This document shows, piece after piece, positions 9,358 through 17,659 of a stretch of 64,000 bases of DNA (positions within the stretch are counted from its first letter, which is position 1; the number at the start of each line of letters is the position of its first letter). This stretch comes from Colwellia psychrerythraea (GTDB lineage: Bacteria > Pseudomonadota > Gammaproteobacteria > Enterobacterales > Alteromonadaceae). Made by a program: the position numbers and the translations under genes. The notes beneath the pieces are model-generated. The model was not told the DNA's origin. It searched no databases and was given only the letters and a program-made list of their open reading frames with translations. The stretch spans positions 425,616 through 489,615 of the forward strand of contig NZ_JQEC01000011.1 in NCBI RefSeq assembly GCF_000764185.1, given 5' to 3'.

Positions 9358-10605
9358 TTAGGTGTTTAGCAATGCTCTTTTTGCAGTTAATTTTAAGACC
9401 AGCAATCTCACTAACAAGAGTACCAGAATAAAAGCAAAAGTTTGTGATAGCCAAGTAGGCAGCACTTCATGATGTTCACCTAACATAGGTGCTACTTCAA
9501 TATTATAATGTTCTACTAAAAAGTCAGTGATAAAACCAAAGATTATTGCAACCCCAATAACGCCTGTTAGATATGAGACAACAGCGCGCTTACCCAGTTC
9601 ACTTGCTACCACCCCTAAGGTGGCAATATTAGTAGCAGGCCCTGCTAACATAAAGACCAGCACAGCACCGGGTGAGACACCTGACAATAACAAACCTGCA
9701 GCAATAGGTGTTGAAGCTGTCGCACAAACGTACATTGGAATCGAAATTAAAATCACCACAACCATGGCTAATATGCCACTGCCCCACTGGCTGAAAAAGC
9801 TTAACGGCACATAAGTTTGCACAATGGCGGCAAACCCTAAACCTATCAATAGCCAGATTGCAGTATCACTTAACAGCTTGGTACAACTGAAAGCGATAGC
9901 TTGTTTTAATTTGGTAAAAAATGACGCCTCTTGATGTTCAGCTGTATTAATATCACAGCAGCTGTCTGCTGGTGCAGTTTCTGATTGTTCAATTTTTCCT
10001 GATGACTCTTTAACTTCCACTGCCGGTTTTGAGCAGCAACTTGTTTGTTCACTCTTATTCTCAACAAGAATAGTTTTTTTGAACTCTGAGCCAGTAGCAC
10101 AACAAGATGAACCCTGCTCTTTTCCTACTGATTTACTGTCACAGCAAGACTGCTCATTTTTTTGTTTCTCATCTTGAACTCTATTTCTTCGTTCATCGCT
10201 ATCACCTTCTTTATCTCGACCAACCAATACACCCGCGACTATGGCACTAGTTATGGCGGCAATAGGTCTGATAATAGCCATAAAAGGACCAAGTAAAACA
10301 TACGATACCGAGATTGAGTCCACTCCAGTTTCAGGAGTAGAAACCAAAAATGCCGTGGTAGCACTTTTAGAGGCGCCGGAGCGCCTAAGCCCTAAAGCTG
10401 CGGGAATAACACCACATGAACACAGTGGCATAGGTGCACCGATAATGGCGGCCTTGATTGTGGTATATAAACCATCACTGCCTAAGTGTTTATTCAAAAA
10501 CTCCTTTGGTAGGTAGACATTAATTATGCCGGCAATTAATAATCCCAACATTAACCATGGCGCTGAAAGTACGAATAAATCCCAAAAATTATTTATTAAT
10601 TGCAT
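9358..10605 (-). CDS. SO_0444-family Cu/Zn efflux permease
   Basis: Inner-membrane permease of 415 residues. The start at 10603-10605 is chosen because GGAG lies 7 nt before it; an ATG two codons upstream is too close to that site. Two blocks of membrane segments flank a central hydrophilic insert of about 130 residues with repeated Cys pairs (SCCDSK, SSCCATG, TSCCSKP, DSCCDIN), probably metal-binding. The N-terminal block has the PMPLCSCGVIPAALGLRRSGAS motif in pieces, and the C-terminal block TASTPIAAGLLLSGVSPGA, as in the DUF318/SO_0444 permeases that export zinc or copper. It overlaps zntR upstream by 17 bases, so the pair is translationally linked and likely induced by zinc. Confidence 0.88.
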   Translation of the reverse strand: MQLINNFWDLFVLSAPWLMLGLLIAGIINVYLPKEFLNKHLGSDGLYTTIKAAIIGAPMPLCSCGVIPAALGLRRSGASKSATTAFLVSTPETGVDSISVSYVLLGPFMAIIRPIAAITSAIVAGVLVGRDKEGDSDERRNRVQDEKQKNEQSCCDSKSVGKEQGSSCCATGSEFKKTILVENKSEQTSCCSKPAVEVKESSGKIEQSETAPADSCCDINTAEHQEASFFTKLKQAIAFSCTKLLSDTAIWLLIGLGFAAIVQTYVPLSFFSQWGSGILAMVVVILISIPMYVCATASTPIAAGLLLSGVSPGAVLVFMLAGPATNIATLGVVASELGKRAVVSYLTGVIGVAIIFGFITDFLVEHYNIEVAPMLGEHHEVLPTWLSQTFAFILVLLLVRLLVLKLTAKRALLNT

Positions 10606-11005
10606 CAACATTCTCCAAAGCAGATAAAATTGAACAGTGGATCGCTTGTTCTTCACCACCGCAACACGCATCAACCAACAATTCTAAAGAGCCTTTAAAA
10701 CGATTTAACTCAGCTATTTTATTATTTACTTGATCCAGCTTATGCTGGGTAAATGATTTCACATCAGCACAACTATGCCTGGCTTTATCAACTTTAATAG
10801 ATAATAAATCATTAATTTCATTCAAACTAAAACCAATACCTTTAGCACGAATGATAAATTGCATAATTTTTAATGCCTCTTCATTATAAAAACGATAACC
10901 ATTGTCGCCACGACTTGTTGCACTTAATAACTTATGCTTTTCATAATATCGTAGGGTATCTGTGGATACCGATAATTTCTGTGCCAACTCACCAATTCTA
11001 TACAT
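10589..11005 (-). CDS. zntR: ZntR-type zinc-responsive MerR-family regulator
   Basis: A 138-residue MerR-family activator. The ATG at 11003-11005 is preferred over one seven codons upstream, because AAGGA sits 7 nt before it and the protein then aligns without gaps to ZntR. The winged helix-turn-helix starts MYRIGELAQKLSVSTDTLRYYE; a dimerisation helix follows. Metal residues fall at the E. coli ZntR positions: Cys79, Cys114, Cys115 and Cys124. His119 of E. coli is Glu here, with a histidine at 123 instead. It overlaps the exporter gene downstream and is preceded by a MerR-type promoter, so it should regulate its own operon. The family is certain; zinc as the signal is well supported. Confidence 0.92.
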   Translation of the reverse strand: MYRIGELAQKLSVSTDTLRYYEKHKLLSATSRGDNGYRFYNEEALKIMQFIIRAKGIGFSLNEINDLLSIKVDKARHSCADVKSFTQHKLDQVNNKIAELNRFKGSLELLVDACCGGEEQAIHCSILSALENVDAINK

Positions 11006-11057
11006 GAGATATTCCTTACTTAACACGTAATAAGCGTCTTCTTATTGAATATTTTAC

Positions 11058-11089
11058 ACTATAAAGCTTAGAGTACACTCTAAGGTCAA
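11058..11089 (-). promoter_or_regulatory. MerR/ZntR-type promoter with overlong spacer and operator dyad
   Basis: Reading the minus strand: -35 TTGACC (11089-11084), a 20-base spacer, -10 TATAGT (11063-11058). Inside the spacer lies the dyad CTTAGAGT-GT-ACTCTAAG. A 20-base spacer with a dyad between the boxes is the hallmark of promoters that MerR-family activators untwist; the half-site resembles the E. coli zntA operator. Transcription would start near 11050, about 45 bases before zntR. Confidence 0.88.
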
Positions 11090-11274
11090 CTATTTTTTAC
11101 TTATTTATTCAGGTCATAGAAATCTAGAAATACGGCTATTTATTGTCATTTTTAACAAAATAGTGCTTCATTGTTGCACTTTTATTGCATTTATAAATTC
11201 GCCAGCAGTACACTATTTTTTGTTGTCGGGTTATAATTAGCGCTTATCATTTTTTTAAAAAGGTTTCCTCGGCA

Positions 11275-11832
11275 ATGGAAAAACGTTTTATTACCGCGCA
11301 AGAATTATTAGAAGATTCTTTTCGTGTAGCCTCTAAAGTTTTTGAAGATGGCTTTCGCCCGCAGTTTATCGTAGGCATTTGGCGTGGTGGTGCACCTATT
11401 GGTATCGCTGTGCAAGAGTACTTTGACTTTAAAGAAGTAGAAACGGATCATATTGCTGTTCGTACTTCATCTTATTACGGTATTAACCAGCAAAGTAAAG
11501 AAATCAAAGTACACGGTCTGCATTACATTATTGAAAATGCAAACGCTGATGATGGTTTATTAATTGTTGATGATGTTTTTGATTCTGGCCGTAGTATCGA
11601 TGCCTTGATTAAGCAGTTGAAGCAGAACATGCGTAATAATATGCCACTAGATGTACGTGTTGCTTGCCCATGGTATAAACCACAAAATTCAAAAGTTGAT
11701 TTTGCCCCTGATTATTACATTCATACTTCTGATGAATGGTTAGTTTTCCCACATGAATTATCGGGTTTAACTCCTGATGAAATCATCAATGGCAAAAAAG
11801 ATTTAGTGAATATCCAAGATTTATTAGTGTAA
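11275..11832 (+). CDS. Purine-type phosphoribosyltransferase
   Basis: A 185-residue type I phosphoribosyltransferase, which joins a free base to PRPP. The PRPP-binding loop is LLIVDDVFDSGRS, with the acidic pair at Asp99-Asp100. The WRGGAPIG segment near residue 38 is the first loop, and the C-terminal DYYIHTSDEWLVFPHEL resembles the xanthine-guanine/hypoxanthine enzymes where aromatic residues stack on the base. Length fits that family. It stands alone with its own terminator. I cannot decide whether hypoxanthine, guanine or xanthine is the preferred base, so no symbol is given. Confidence 0.88.
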   Translation: MEKRFITAQELLEDSFRVASKVFEDGFRPQFIVGIWRGGAPIGIAVQEYFDFKEVETDHIAVRTSSYYGINQQSKEIKVHGLHYIIENANADDGLLIVDDVFDSGRSIDALIKQLKQNMRNNMPLDVRVACPWYKPQNSKVDFAPDYYIHTSDEWLVFPHELSGLTPDEIINGKKDLVNIQDLLV

Positions 11833-11862
11833 ATTTTATTTGTCTATCACTAAATAATGATT

Positions 11863-11892
11863 AAAAGCATGTCATCTGGACATGCTTTTTTT
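11863..11892 (+). terminator. Terminator after the phosphoribosyltransferase gene
   Basis: GCATGTC at 11867-11873 and GACATGC at 11879-11885 form a 7-bp stem around a 5-nt loop, followed by seven T. It is about 30 nt after the stop codon. Confidence 0.88.
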
Positions 11893-12112
11893 GTCCAAAA
11901 AACTGTATTAGACCGTACCCTCTTCAGTTACTTAAACCTTAGCTTAAGCTTTACTTAGCATTTCCTTGCAATACTTTGCCCAATTCACTTTTTCATTTCT
12001 ATTATTTTCCCTTCACTCATGTCCGTAAGGTAAAAATAAAAACAATTAAACCTTGATCTATATCAATATAAGTTTAAACTTTCAGAAATTACTGAAACTT
12101 CAGAACATACAA

Positions 12113-12652
12113 ATGATACTTACTTCAAAAATAGAATCCTTCGTTATGCATTGTGGCGAAATGGGCAGTCGTTGGGGCTTTAATCGCACCGTAGGTCAAA
12201 TGTACGGCTTGTTGATTATTCATGAAGAAGCCCTAAGTGCGGTACAAATATCTGAAGCACTTAATATATCTCGTGGCAATGTCAGCATGGGCATTAAAGA
12301 GCTGCAATCTTGGCGTTTAGTACAGGTTCAACATAAACCTAAAGACAGAAAAGAGTATTACTCTCCTGCAGGCTCAATTTGGGAAATGGCCACGCGTGTA
12401 TTTGAAGAGCGCCGTAAACGCGAAGTTGACCCTACCCTATCATTGCTACGCGATAATTTATTAGATGAGCCTGCTAATCAAAAAGAAGTGTTTGCTCAAA
12501 AGCAAATGAATGAAATTCATGACTTATTAGAAACCGTCACCCATTGGGCAGGTGAACTACAAAGCATGAGCCCAGATAACCTTAATACCCTGATGAAATT
12601 AGGTAGTGGTATTAGCAAGGTTATCAGCCTTAAAGATAAACTAATTAAATAA
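12113..12652 (+). CDS. GbsR/MarR-family transcriptional regulator
   Basis: A winged helix-turn-helix regulator of 179 residues if started at the ATG at 12113. A TTG at 12053 would add 20 residues with no family character; neither has a strong ribosome-binding site. The N-terminal MHCGEMGSRWGFNRTVGQMYGLL and the helix-turn-helix LSAVQISEALNISRGNVSMGIKEL match the GbsR-type subgroup. The C-terminal half is charged and helical, probably for dimerisation. It ends 131 bases before the cytochrome bd genes on the same strand, with a terminator between, so it may control them; that is inference from position. Confidence 0.85.
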   Translation: MILTSKIESFVMHCGEMGSRWGFNRTVGQMYGLLIIHEEALSAVQISEALNISRGNVSMGIKELQSWRLVQVQHKPKDRKEYYSPAGSIWEMATRVFEERRKREVDPTLSLLRDNLLDEPANQKEVFAQKQMNEIHDLLETVTHWAGELQSMSPDNLNTLMKLGSGISKVISLKDKLIK

Positions 12653-12656
12653 TTAT

Positions 12657-12687
12657 AAACGGTTAAGTGTCTGCTTAACCGTTTTTT
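12657..12687 (+). terminator. Terminator between the GbsR-like gene and cydA
   Basis: AAACGGTTAAG (12657-12667) pairs with CTTAACCGTTT (12674-12684) around TGTCTG, followed by Ts. Because it separates the regulator from cydA, the oxidase genes need their own promoter in 12688-12783. Confidence 0.88.
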
Positions 12688-12783
12688 ATGTGTACTTAAA
12701 ATAAATAAACTTATCAATTTACAATTATCAATTCACAGCCAGCCATTTACATTCCTGTAAGTAATAGGCTAACGGAGTCCATC

Positions 12784-14160
12784 ATGCTTGAAACCTTAAT
12801 GCTGTCACGCATTCAGTTTGCCGCTAATATCAGTTTTCATATTCTTTTCCCAACAATTACCATAGCGTTAAGTTGGTTTTTGTTTTTTTTCAAAGTGCGC
12901 TTCGATCTAACCGGCGATCCTGTGTGGATGCGCGCCTATCGATTTTGGGTGAAGATATTTGCCATCACCTTTGCCATAGGAGTAGTGACTGGCATTACTA
13001 TGTCATTTCAGTTTGGTACTAACTGGCCAAAATTTATGGAAACTGTCGGTAATATTGCCGGCCCCTTATTGGGTTATGAAGTACTTACCGCTTTTTTTCT
13101 AGAAGCAGGTTTTCTCGGTATTATGTTGTTTGGCATAAAACGGGTTTCCGCTAGGGTACATACCTTATCGACCCTTATTGTTGCCATAGGTACAACGTTG
13201 TCTGCCTTTTGGATTTTGGCCTTGAACTCATGGATGCATACTCCACAAGGTCATGAAATGCGAGATGGCGTTGCTTTTCCGGTAGATTGGTTAGCTATTA
13301 TTTTTAATCCGTCATTCCCATATCGTTTGTCACATATGGTTATTGCCTCAGGCTTAACTGCCGCGTTTTTAGTAGCTGGCATCAGTGCTTATAGGCTACT
13401 TAAAGGCGATGATAAACAAGCACCTAAACTCACCCTGAAAATAGCGTTATCTGTGGCAATGTTTTTAACACCCGTGCAAATTTTTCTGGGTGATATGCAC
13501 GGTTTAAATACCTTAGAGCATCAGCCACAAAAAATCGCTGCCATGGAAGGTATTTGGCATACCGAAAAAGGTGCGCCGCTACTACTTTTCGCTATTCCTG
13601 ATGAGAAACAAAGAACTAATCATTTTGAATTAGCGATACCCAAAATGGCCAGCTTCATTTTAACCCATGATCTTGATGGAGAAATAAAAGGTTTAAACGA
13701 ATTTGAAGGTAATCATCCTCCGGTAGCACCTGTATTTTATGCTTTTCGTATTATGGTTGGTATGGGCATGTTGATGTTACTTATTTCTTGGGTTAGTCGC
13801 ATTCAGTTGCTACGAAATAAACCCTTGCCGGGCTGGTTATTAAAAGCACTTGTAGCCATGAGCTTTTCTGGCTGGATCGCCACATTAGCCGGCTGGTATG
13901 TAACTGAAATAGGACGTCAACCTTGGTTAGTTACCGGTATTTTAACCGTAGAGGATGCCGCTACTGATATAGCCGTAGGCAATGTTGGTTTATCATTAGT
14001 TATGTATCTCATTTTATATGTGGTGATAATGACCGCCTATTTGCACACCATATTTACCATGGCAAACCGTGCTGTAGAAATTGAAGAAATCACCGATGAT
14101 GAAAAAGTAAAACCGGTAATTAATACGCCGATAATACCTAAGGAGAGTAATCATGTTTGA
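12784..14160 (+). CDS. cydA: Cytochrome bd ubiquinol oxidase subunit I, short-Q-loop type
   Basis: Catalytic subunit of the quinol-O2 oxidoreductase of the inner membrane. At 458 residues it is clearly shorter than E. coli CydA (522), and the missing part is in the quinol loop, as in the CioA-like branch. Heme ligand candidates are present: His19 (SFHILFP), His184 (YRLSHM) and Met324 (FRIMVGMG). The Q-loop residues KIAAMEGIW and the GRQPW motif are intact. Its stop overlaps the cydB start by 8 bases, which implies translational coupling. Short-Q-loop enzymes are often cyanide-insensitive, but that property cannot be read from the sequence. No cydX-like gene follows. Confidence 0.95.
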   Translation: MLETLMLSRIQFAANISFHILFPTITIALSWFLFFFKVRFDLTGDPVWMRAYRFWVKIFAITFAIGVVTGITMSFQFGTNWPKFMETVGNIAGPLLGYEVLTAFFLEAGFLGIMLFGIKRVSARVHTLSTLIVAIGTTLSAFWILALNSWMHTPQGHEMRDGVAFPVDWLAIIFNPSFPYRLSHMVIASGLTAAFLVAGISAYRLLKGDDKQAPKLTLKIALSVAMFLTPVQIFLGDMHGLNTLEHQPQKIAAMEGIWHTEKGAPLLLFAIPDEKQRTNHFELAIPKMASFILTHDLDGEIKGLNEFEGNHPPVAPVFYAFRIMVGMGMLMLLISWVSRIQLLRNKPLPGWLLKALVAMSFSGWIATLAGWYVTEIGRQPWLVTGILTVEDAATDIAVGNVGLSLVMYLILYVVIMTAYLHTIFTMANRAVEIEEITDDEKVKPVINTPIIPKESNHV

Positions 14161-15151
14161 AGCTAATTCTTTGGCAGTAATATTTGTTGGCTTGATGGGG
14201 CTTTCCATCTTGTTATACGCCATTTTAGATGGCTTTGATTTAGGTGTAGGTATATTGCTACCGTTATCACAAAAAGATGATAGCGATACAATGATTGCCT
14301 CAATAGGCCCTTTTTGGGATGCCAATGAAACCTGGCTGGTTTTAGCTATTGGCTTGTTATTAATTGCTTTTCCAGCAGCTCATAGCTACATTTTTAAAGA
14401 GCTATATTTACCAACTGCGGTTTTATTAATTAGTTTGGTATTACGCGGCGTGGCTTTTGATTTTAGAGCCAAAGCAGCATTTAGCCACAAACCTACATGG
14501 AACAAGGTATTTAAAGGCGGTTCATTGCTCGCCGCCATGAGCCAAGGTTATATGTTAGGCATGTATGTAATGAGCTTTGAAAACACTTTAGTAGCTTATG
14601 CCTTTAGTTTACTCAGCGCCTTGGGTGTAGCTGCCGCTTATGCTTACATTGGTGCATGTTGGCTTATTATGAAAACAGAAGGTGCTTTACAAGTTCAAGC
14701 GGTAGGTTGGGCAAAAAAGGCCGGAATTATTTGTTTTATTGGGGTGCTTGCTGTTTCTGCGGTAAACCCTTTAATTAACCCTGATGTATTTGCTAAATGG
14801 TTTGCTTGGCCCACGACCCTATACATATTACCTTTACCAATAATCTGTTTTGCCTTATTTGTTTATAGCCAAATGCAGTTGAAACTTTTACCTGCAGTAA
14901 ATGATAAAGGCTGCTGGCGACCTTTTGTTTGCGCGGTAATAATTTTTACCCTGTGTTTCTTTGGTTTAGCCTTTAGCTTTTTCCCGTACATTGTGCCAGG
15001 TAAATTAACTATTTGGGAAACAGCATCAGCACCTGAATCGTTAAGCTTTCTATTATGGGGAGTGATCATAGTCGTTCCTGTGATATTCAGCTATACCGTT
15101 TTCTCGTATCGGGTATTCTGGGGTAAGGTACAAGAGTTGAGGTATCATTAA
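14153..15151 (+). CDS. cydB: Cytochrome bd ubiquinol oxidase subunit II
   Basis: Structural partner of CydA, 332 residues, mostly transmembrane. The N-terminal LLYAILDGFDLGVGILLP is the diagnostic CydB motif, and FWDANETWLVL with WEVN-type neighbours follows at residues 50-65. The length (about 335) matches CioB rather than E. coli CydB (379). The ATG overlaps the last codons of cydA. After the stop only a terminator hairpin follows before the next, convergent gene, so the operon is cydAB alone. Confidence 0.95.
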   Translation: MFEANSLAVIFVGLMGLSILLYAILDGFDLGVGILLPLSQKDDSDTMIASIGPFWDANETWLVLAIGLLLIAFPAAHSYIFKELYLPTAVLLISLVLRGVAFDFRAKAAFSHKPTWNKVFKGGSLLAAMSQGYMLGMYVMSFENTLVAYAFSLLSALGVAAAYAYIGACWLIMKTEGALQVQAVGWAKKAGIICFIGVLAVSAVNPLINPDVFAKWFAWPTTLYILPLPIICFALFVYSQMQLKLLPAVNDKGCWRPFVCAVIIFTLCFFGLAFSFFPYIVPGKLTIWETASAPESLSFLLWGVIIVVPVIFSYTVFSYRVFWGKVQELRYH

Positions 15152-15183
15152 CTAAGATAACGAAGCGACCTAATTAGAGAAAA

Positions 15184-15214
15184 AAAGCCCGTTTAGTTAG
15201 ACTAAACGGGCTTT
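15184..15214. terminator. Bidirectional terminator between cydB and the FKBP gene
   Basis: AAAGCCCGTTTAG (15184-15196) and CTAAACGGGCTTT (15202-15214) form a perfect 13-bp stem. The long A-run to its left gives a strong U-run for minus-strand transcripts; on the plus strand the T-run is only TTTAATT. Confidence 0.85.
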
Positions 15215-15243
15215 AATTAAGACTGTTTTTATAACAAATTTAC

Positions 15244-15717
15244 TTAGTTTATCGCCAGTAACTCAACATCAAAAATTAATAATGCACCTGGACCTATTTT
15301 ACCTGCTGGCCTATTACCGTAACCTAAACTTGATGGGATATAAAAACGAACATTATCGCCAACAACCATCAACTGAACACCTTCTGTCCAACCTTTAATG
15401 ACTTGATTTAAACCAAAGCTAATTGGTTCCCCTCGATCTACTGAGCTATCAAATACAGTGCCATCAAGTAATGTACCATGGTAATGTACTTTAACTTTTG
15501 ACAATGCACTTGGGTGCTCGCTACCGTTGCCTTGAGTCAAAATTTTATATTGTAAGTCTGAAGCGGTTTCTATTACCCCTTCTGCCTTTTTATTACTTTC
15601 TAAAAACTCATTGCCCAGTTTTATATTGATTTTGGCTGCTGCTTTATTGCCATTTTGTCGCACGATGAAGAAGACAAAAAGTCCGATAACTATGGCCAGC
15701 AATATAAATTTACTCAT
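15244..15717 (-). CDS. Membrane-anchored FKBP-type peptidyl-prolyl isomerase
   Basis: A 157-residue rotamase that accelerates prolyl cis-trans isomerisation in folding proteins. An N-terminal hydrophobic helix (about residues 4-20) anchors it, probably with the catalytic domain in the periplasm. The FKBP domain spans about 65-157: VKVHYHGTLLDGTVFDSS, the IKGWTEGVQLM segment with the conserved pocket Trp, and YGNRPAGKIGPGALLIFDVELL. This is the FklB/FkpA type without the extra N-terminal dimerisation domain. It is monocistronic between two terminators. Confidence 0.93.
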   Translation of the reverse strand: MSKFILLAIVIGLFVFFIVRQNGNKAAAKINIKLGNEFLESNKKAEGVIETASDLQYKILTQGNGSEHPSALSKVKVHYHGTLLDGTVFDSSVDRGEPISFGLNQVIKGWTEGVQLMVVGDNVRFYIPSSLGYGNRPAGKIGPGALLIFDVELLAIN

Positions 15718-15806
15718 TGAATAACACCCTTAATAATTTGCCTACTTGAAAAAATGCATATTACTTAATTGCATACTTACATGCTAGCACTAAGTATTTA
15801 AGGCAA

Positions 15807-15856
15807 TAAAAAAACCATCGGTAGCAGATAAGTTAACCTGTTACCGATGGTTTTTT
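15807..15856. terminator. Bidirectional terminator upstream of the FKBP gene
   Basis: AACCATCGGTA and TACCGATGGTT form the outer stem, extended by CAG/CTG after one mismatch, with an A-run before and a T-run after. It ends minus-strand transcripts of the sigma-factor operon (last gene ends at 15915). Confidence 0.8.
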
Positions 15857-15914
15857 ATAATTCAGCCTCAGTTAAATAAGGAGGGCATAAGAGTGATGGT
15901 TAAAAGTCGTAGTA

Positions 15915-16871
15915 TTAGAACTGATATTGCTCTGCCTTGGTTAATAGTTTTTTAGCTGTAAGTTTACTGTTAGCACAGGCGTTAATATCTTTTTTATTAA
16001 ACACCAGTATTTGATCTTTGTAACCGCGGCTCTGTTTTTTTCCTGCGCCTTTAATTATCAAGCTGACATGTTCTTGACTTGGAATAGCCCTTAAGCCATT
16101 ACCGTATAAACATAACGTTTCCACTAAAGCATTATTAACTGCACTGAAGTGTGCCGTTCTTGCGTTACTTTGAGCAACTTTCTGTTGCTCTCGCTGCTTA
16201 TTTAATACTGCAACTTTTTTATCAAGGGAGGCTTTATTTTTACTTAAAGAGGCGCGTTCAACATCAAGTACTTTCAACTCTGCACTTAATTGCTTTTTAG
16301 CGTCTTTCTCCGCGCGCTGTAATTGGTATTCAATATCTTTACGTTGCCTAGCAATATCACGCATTTCATAAACAATTTCACGTTCCTCACTACGAAGCTC
16401 TCGAGCCCCTTCACGTTGTTGTTCAAATACCTCTATCACTCGTTCAAACTCATCATCATGATCTGAAAACTCAATAACAAAGTCGTCATTATCCGAGGTA
16501 ACAACTCTCTCCCCTTTTGGTGCAACAGGAGGCATTCGAGATACCGGAGCTATCGGCGCTACCATTTGAAAAAATTGACGATGCGAAGAGCCGCCATGAG
16601 CCGAATTGACGGTAAAAATAGCACCTTGTCCTTGCAGATAAACACTATCTATTGAGCGAATCAAAGGCTGGCGTGAATTCTGTGGCGCTTTTGCCGATGA
16701 CAACATGATGTCATTCATGATATTTAATTGTTTAGACAAGTTATCGTAGTTTTTATCGGCGCCTTGAGCACTAAACGCTAATAATAATGCTGAACCTATT
16801 AGTGCAACTTTCGTTTTCGCATAAGTTTTTAGTGTATTTGGTTTTATTGATACACTTGTTAATTTCATCAT
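15915..16871 (-). CDS. Exported coiled-coil protein of the sigma-factor operon, unknown function
   Basis: A 318-residue protein with a long n-region and hydrophobic core ending SAQGA at about residue 38, a likely signal peptide for the periplasm. Residues about 135-235 are almost all charged or polar helix (EVFEQQREGARELRSEERE and a K/E/Q-rich continuation), a predicted coiled coil. The C-terminal 80 residues look globular, with two cysteines. A GGGG site 6 nt before the ATG supports the start. It is the third gene behind an ECF sigma factor and a membrane protein, so it may be the sensed or regulated envelope component. No family recognised. Confidence 0.75.
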   Translation of the reverse strand: MMKLTSVSIKPNTLKTYAKTKVALIGSALLLAFSAQGADKNYDNLSKQLNIMNDIMLSSAKAPQNSRQPLIRSIDSVYLQGQGAIFTVNSAHGGSSHRQFFQMVAPIAPVSRMPPVAPKGERVVTSDNDDFVIEFSDHDDEFERVIEVFEQQREGARELRSEEREIVYEMRDIARQRKDIEYQLQRAEKDAKKQLSAELKVLDVERASLSKNKASLDKKVAVLNKQREQQKVAQSNARTAHFSAVNNALVETLCLYGNGLRAIPSQEHVSLIIKGAGKKQSRGYKDQILVFNKKDINACANSKLTAKKLLTKAEQYQF

Positions 16872-16936
16872 AAGTTTCCCCTTACTGGATAGTTCTGGTA
16901 TTTAATTGATTTGCACATAATTATCTTATTAACAAC

Positions 16937-17659
16937 TTAGCCTTGGTAATTTGTGGGCTTAGCCGAGTTTTTATTTATATTGCTACTTTGTTCTAGACCA
17001 ATCTTTTGAAAACTAATTTCACGTTCAAGTTGCTGAAATTTAATTTTCTGTGTTAACTGTTCATCCTCACGCTGGGCATTAATAAAATTAATAAAGTCAC
17101 TGATATCTTCTTTACGCTCTTTTCTCGAAGCGCCAATCACATAACTTGCTAAAGCCAGATTATTACTTTGTTGTTGCGTACTAATATCTGCTCGATAATT
17201 AGCTAACATTACTTGCTGTTCGGCAGCAAACTCTCGTAATTTAATATTTATTAAGGCTTCGATGTCAGCGTTGCTTTTACTTGTTGACTGATCTGATGAT
17301 TGACTGGCTAACTGAATAGCTACTTTTTGTTGAACTTGTTGATCAATTAACGCCGTTACTTTTAGGTTGATTGCCTGTTGATCTAGTGTTTGTTCTTGCA
17401 TAAAAGCCATAACAACCGTGATAGCAAATGCTGAGCACGCCATTGATAAAGCAGGAACACCAAACCACATACCCCAGTTAATGGATTTTCTAACGGTATT
17501 TTTTTTGTCCGCTTCAAAATGTTGTTCAAATGCTTGTGCTCGGTGCCATTCAGGCACCTCATGCTCGACTTCAAAACTTGCTTGATGGGCAATGTTTTCG
17601 CTAAATAATGCTCTATCATGCTCACCCATCCGAGCCTTAACTGATTTTGACTCAGACAT
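16937..17659 (-). CDS. Single-pass membrane protein, putative anti-sigma factor
   Basis: A 240-residue protein: a hydrophilic N-terminus of about 60 residues (with EVPEWHRAQAFE), one membrane segment at about 62-86, then a Gln-rich helical region predicted to lie in the periplasm. This topology and its position directly after an ECF sigma gene, with an 8-base overlap of start and stop, are typical of anti-sigma factors. It lacks the zinc-binding HxxxCxxC motif, so it is not a ZAS-type anti-sigma. Function is inferred from context only. Confidence 0.7.
   Translation of the reverse strand: MSESKSVKARMGEHDRALFSENIAHQASFEVEHEVPEWHRAQAFEQHFEADKKNTVRKSINWGMWFGVPALSMACSAFAITVVMAFMQEQTLDQQAINLKVTALIDQQVQQKVAIQLASQSSDQSTSKSNADIEALINIKLREFAAEQQVMLANYRADISTQQQSNNLALASYVIGASRKERKEDISDFINFINAQREDEQLTQKIKFQQLEREISFQKIGLEQSSNINKNSAKPTNYQG

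Noticed and set aside
9527..9814. 95-codon plus-strand frame opposite the metal exporter gene
   Set aside because: Antisense to a conserved membrane protein; no start signals.
15152..15183. Search for a cydX-type small subunit after cydB
   Set aside because: The stop codon is followed almost at once by the terminator; no small hydrophobic frame exists.
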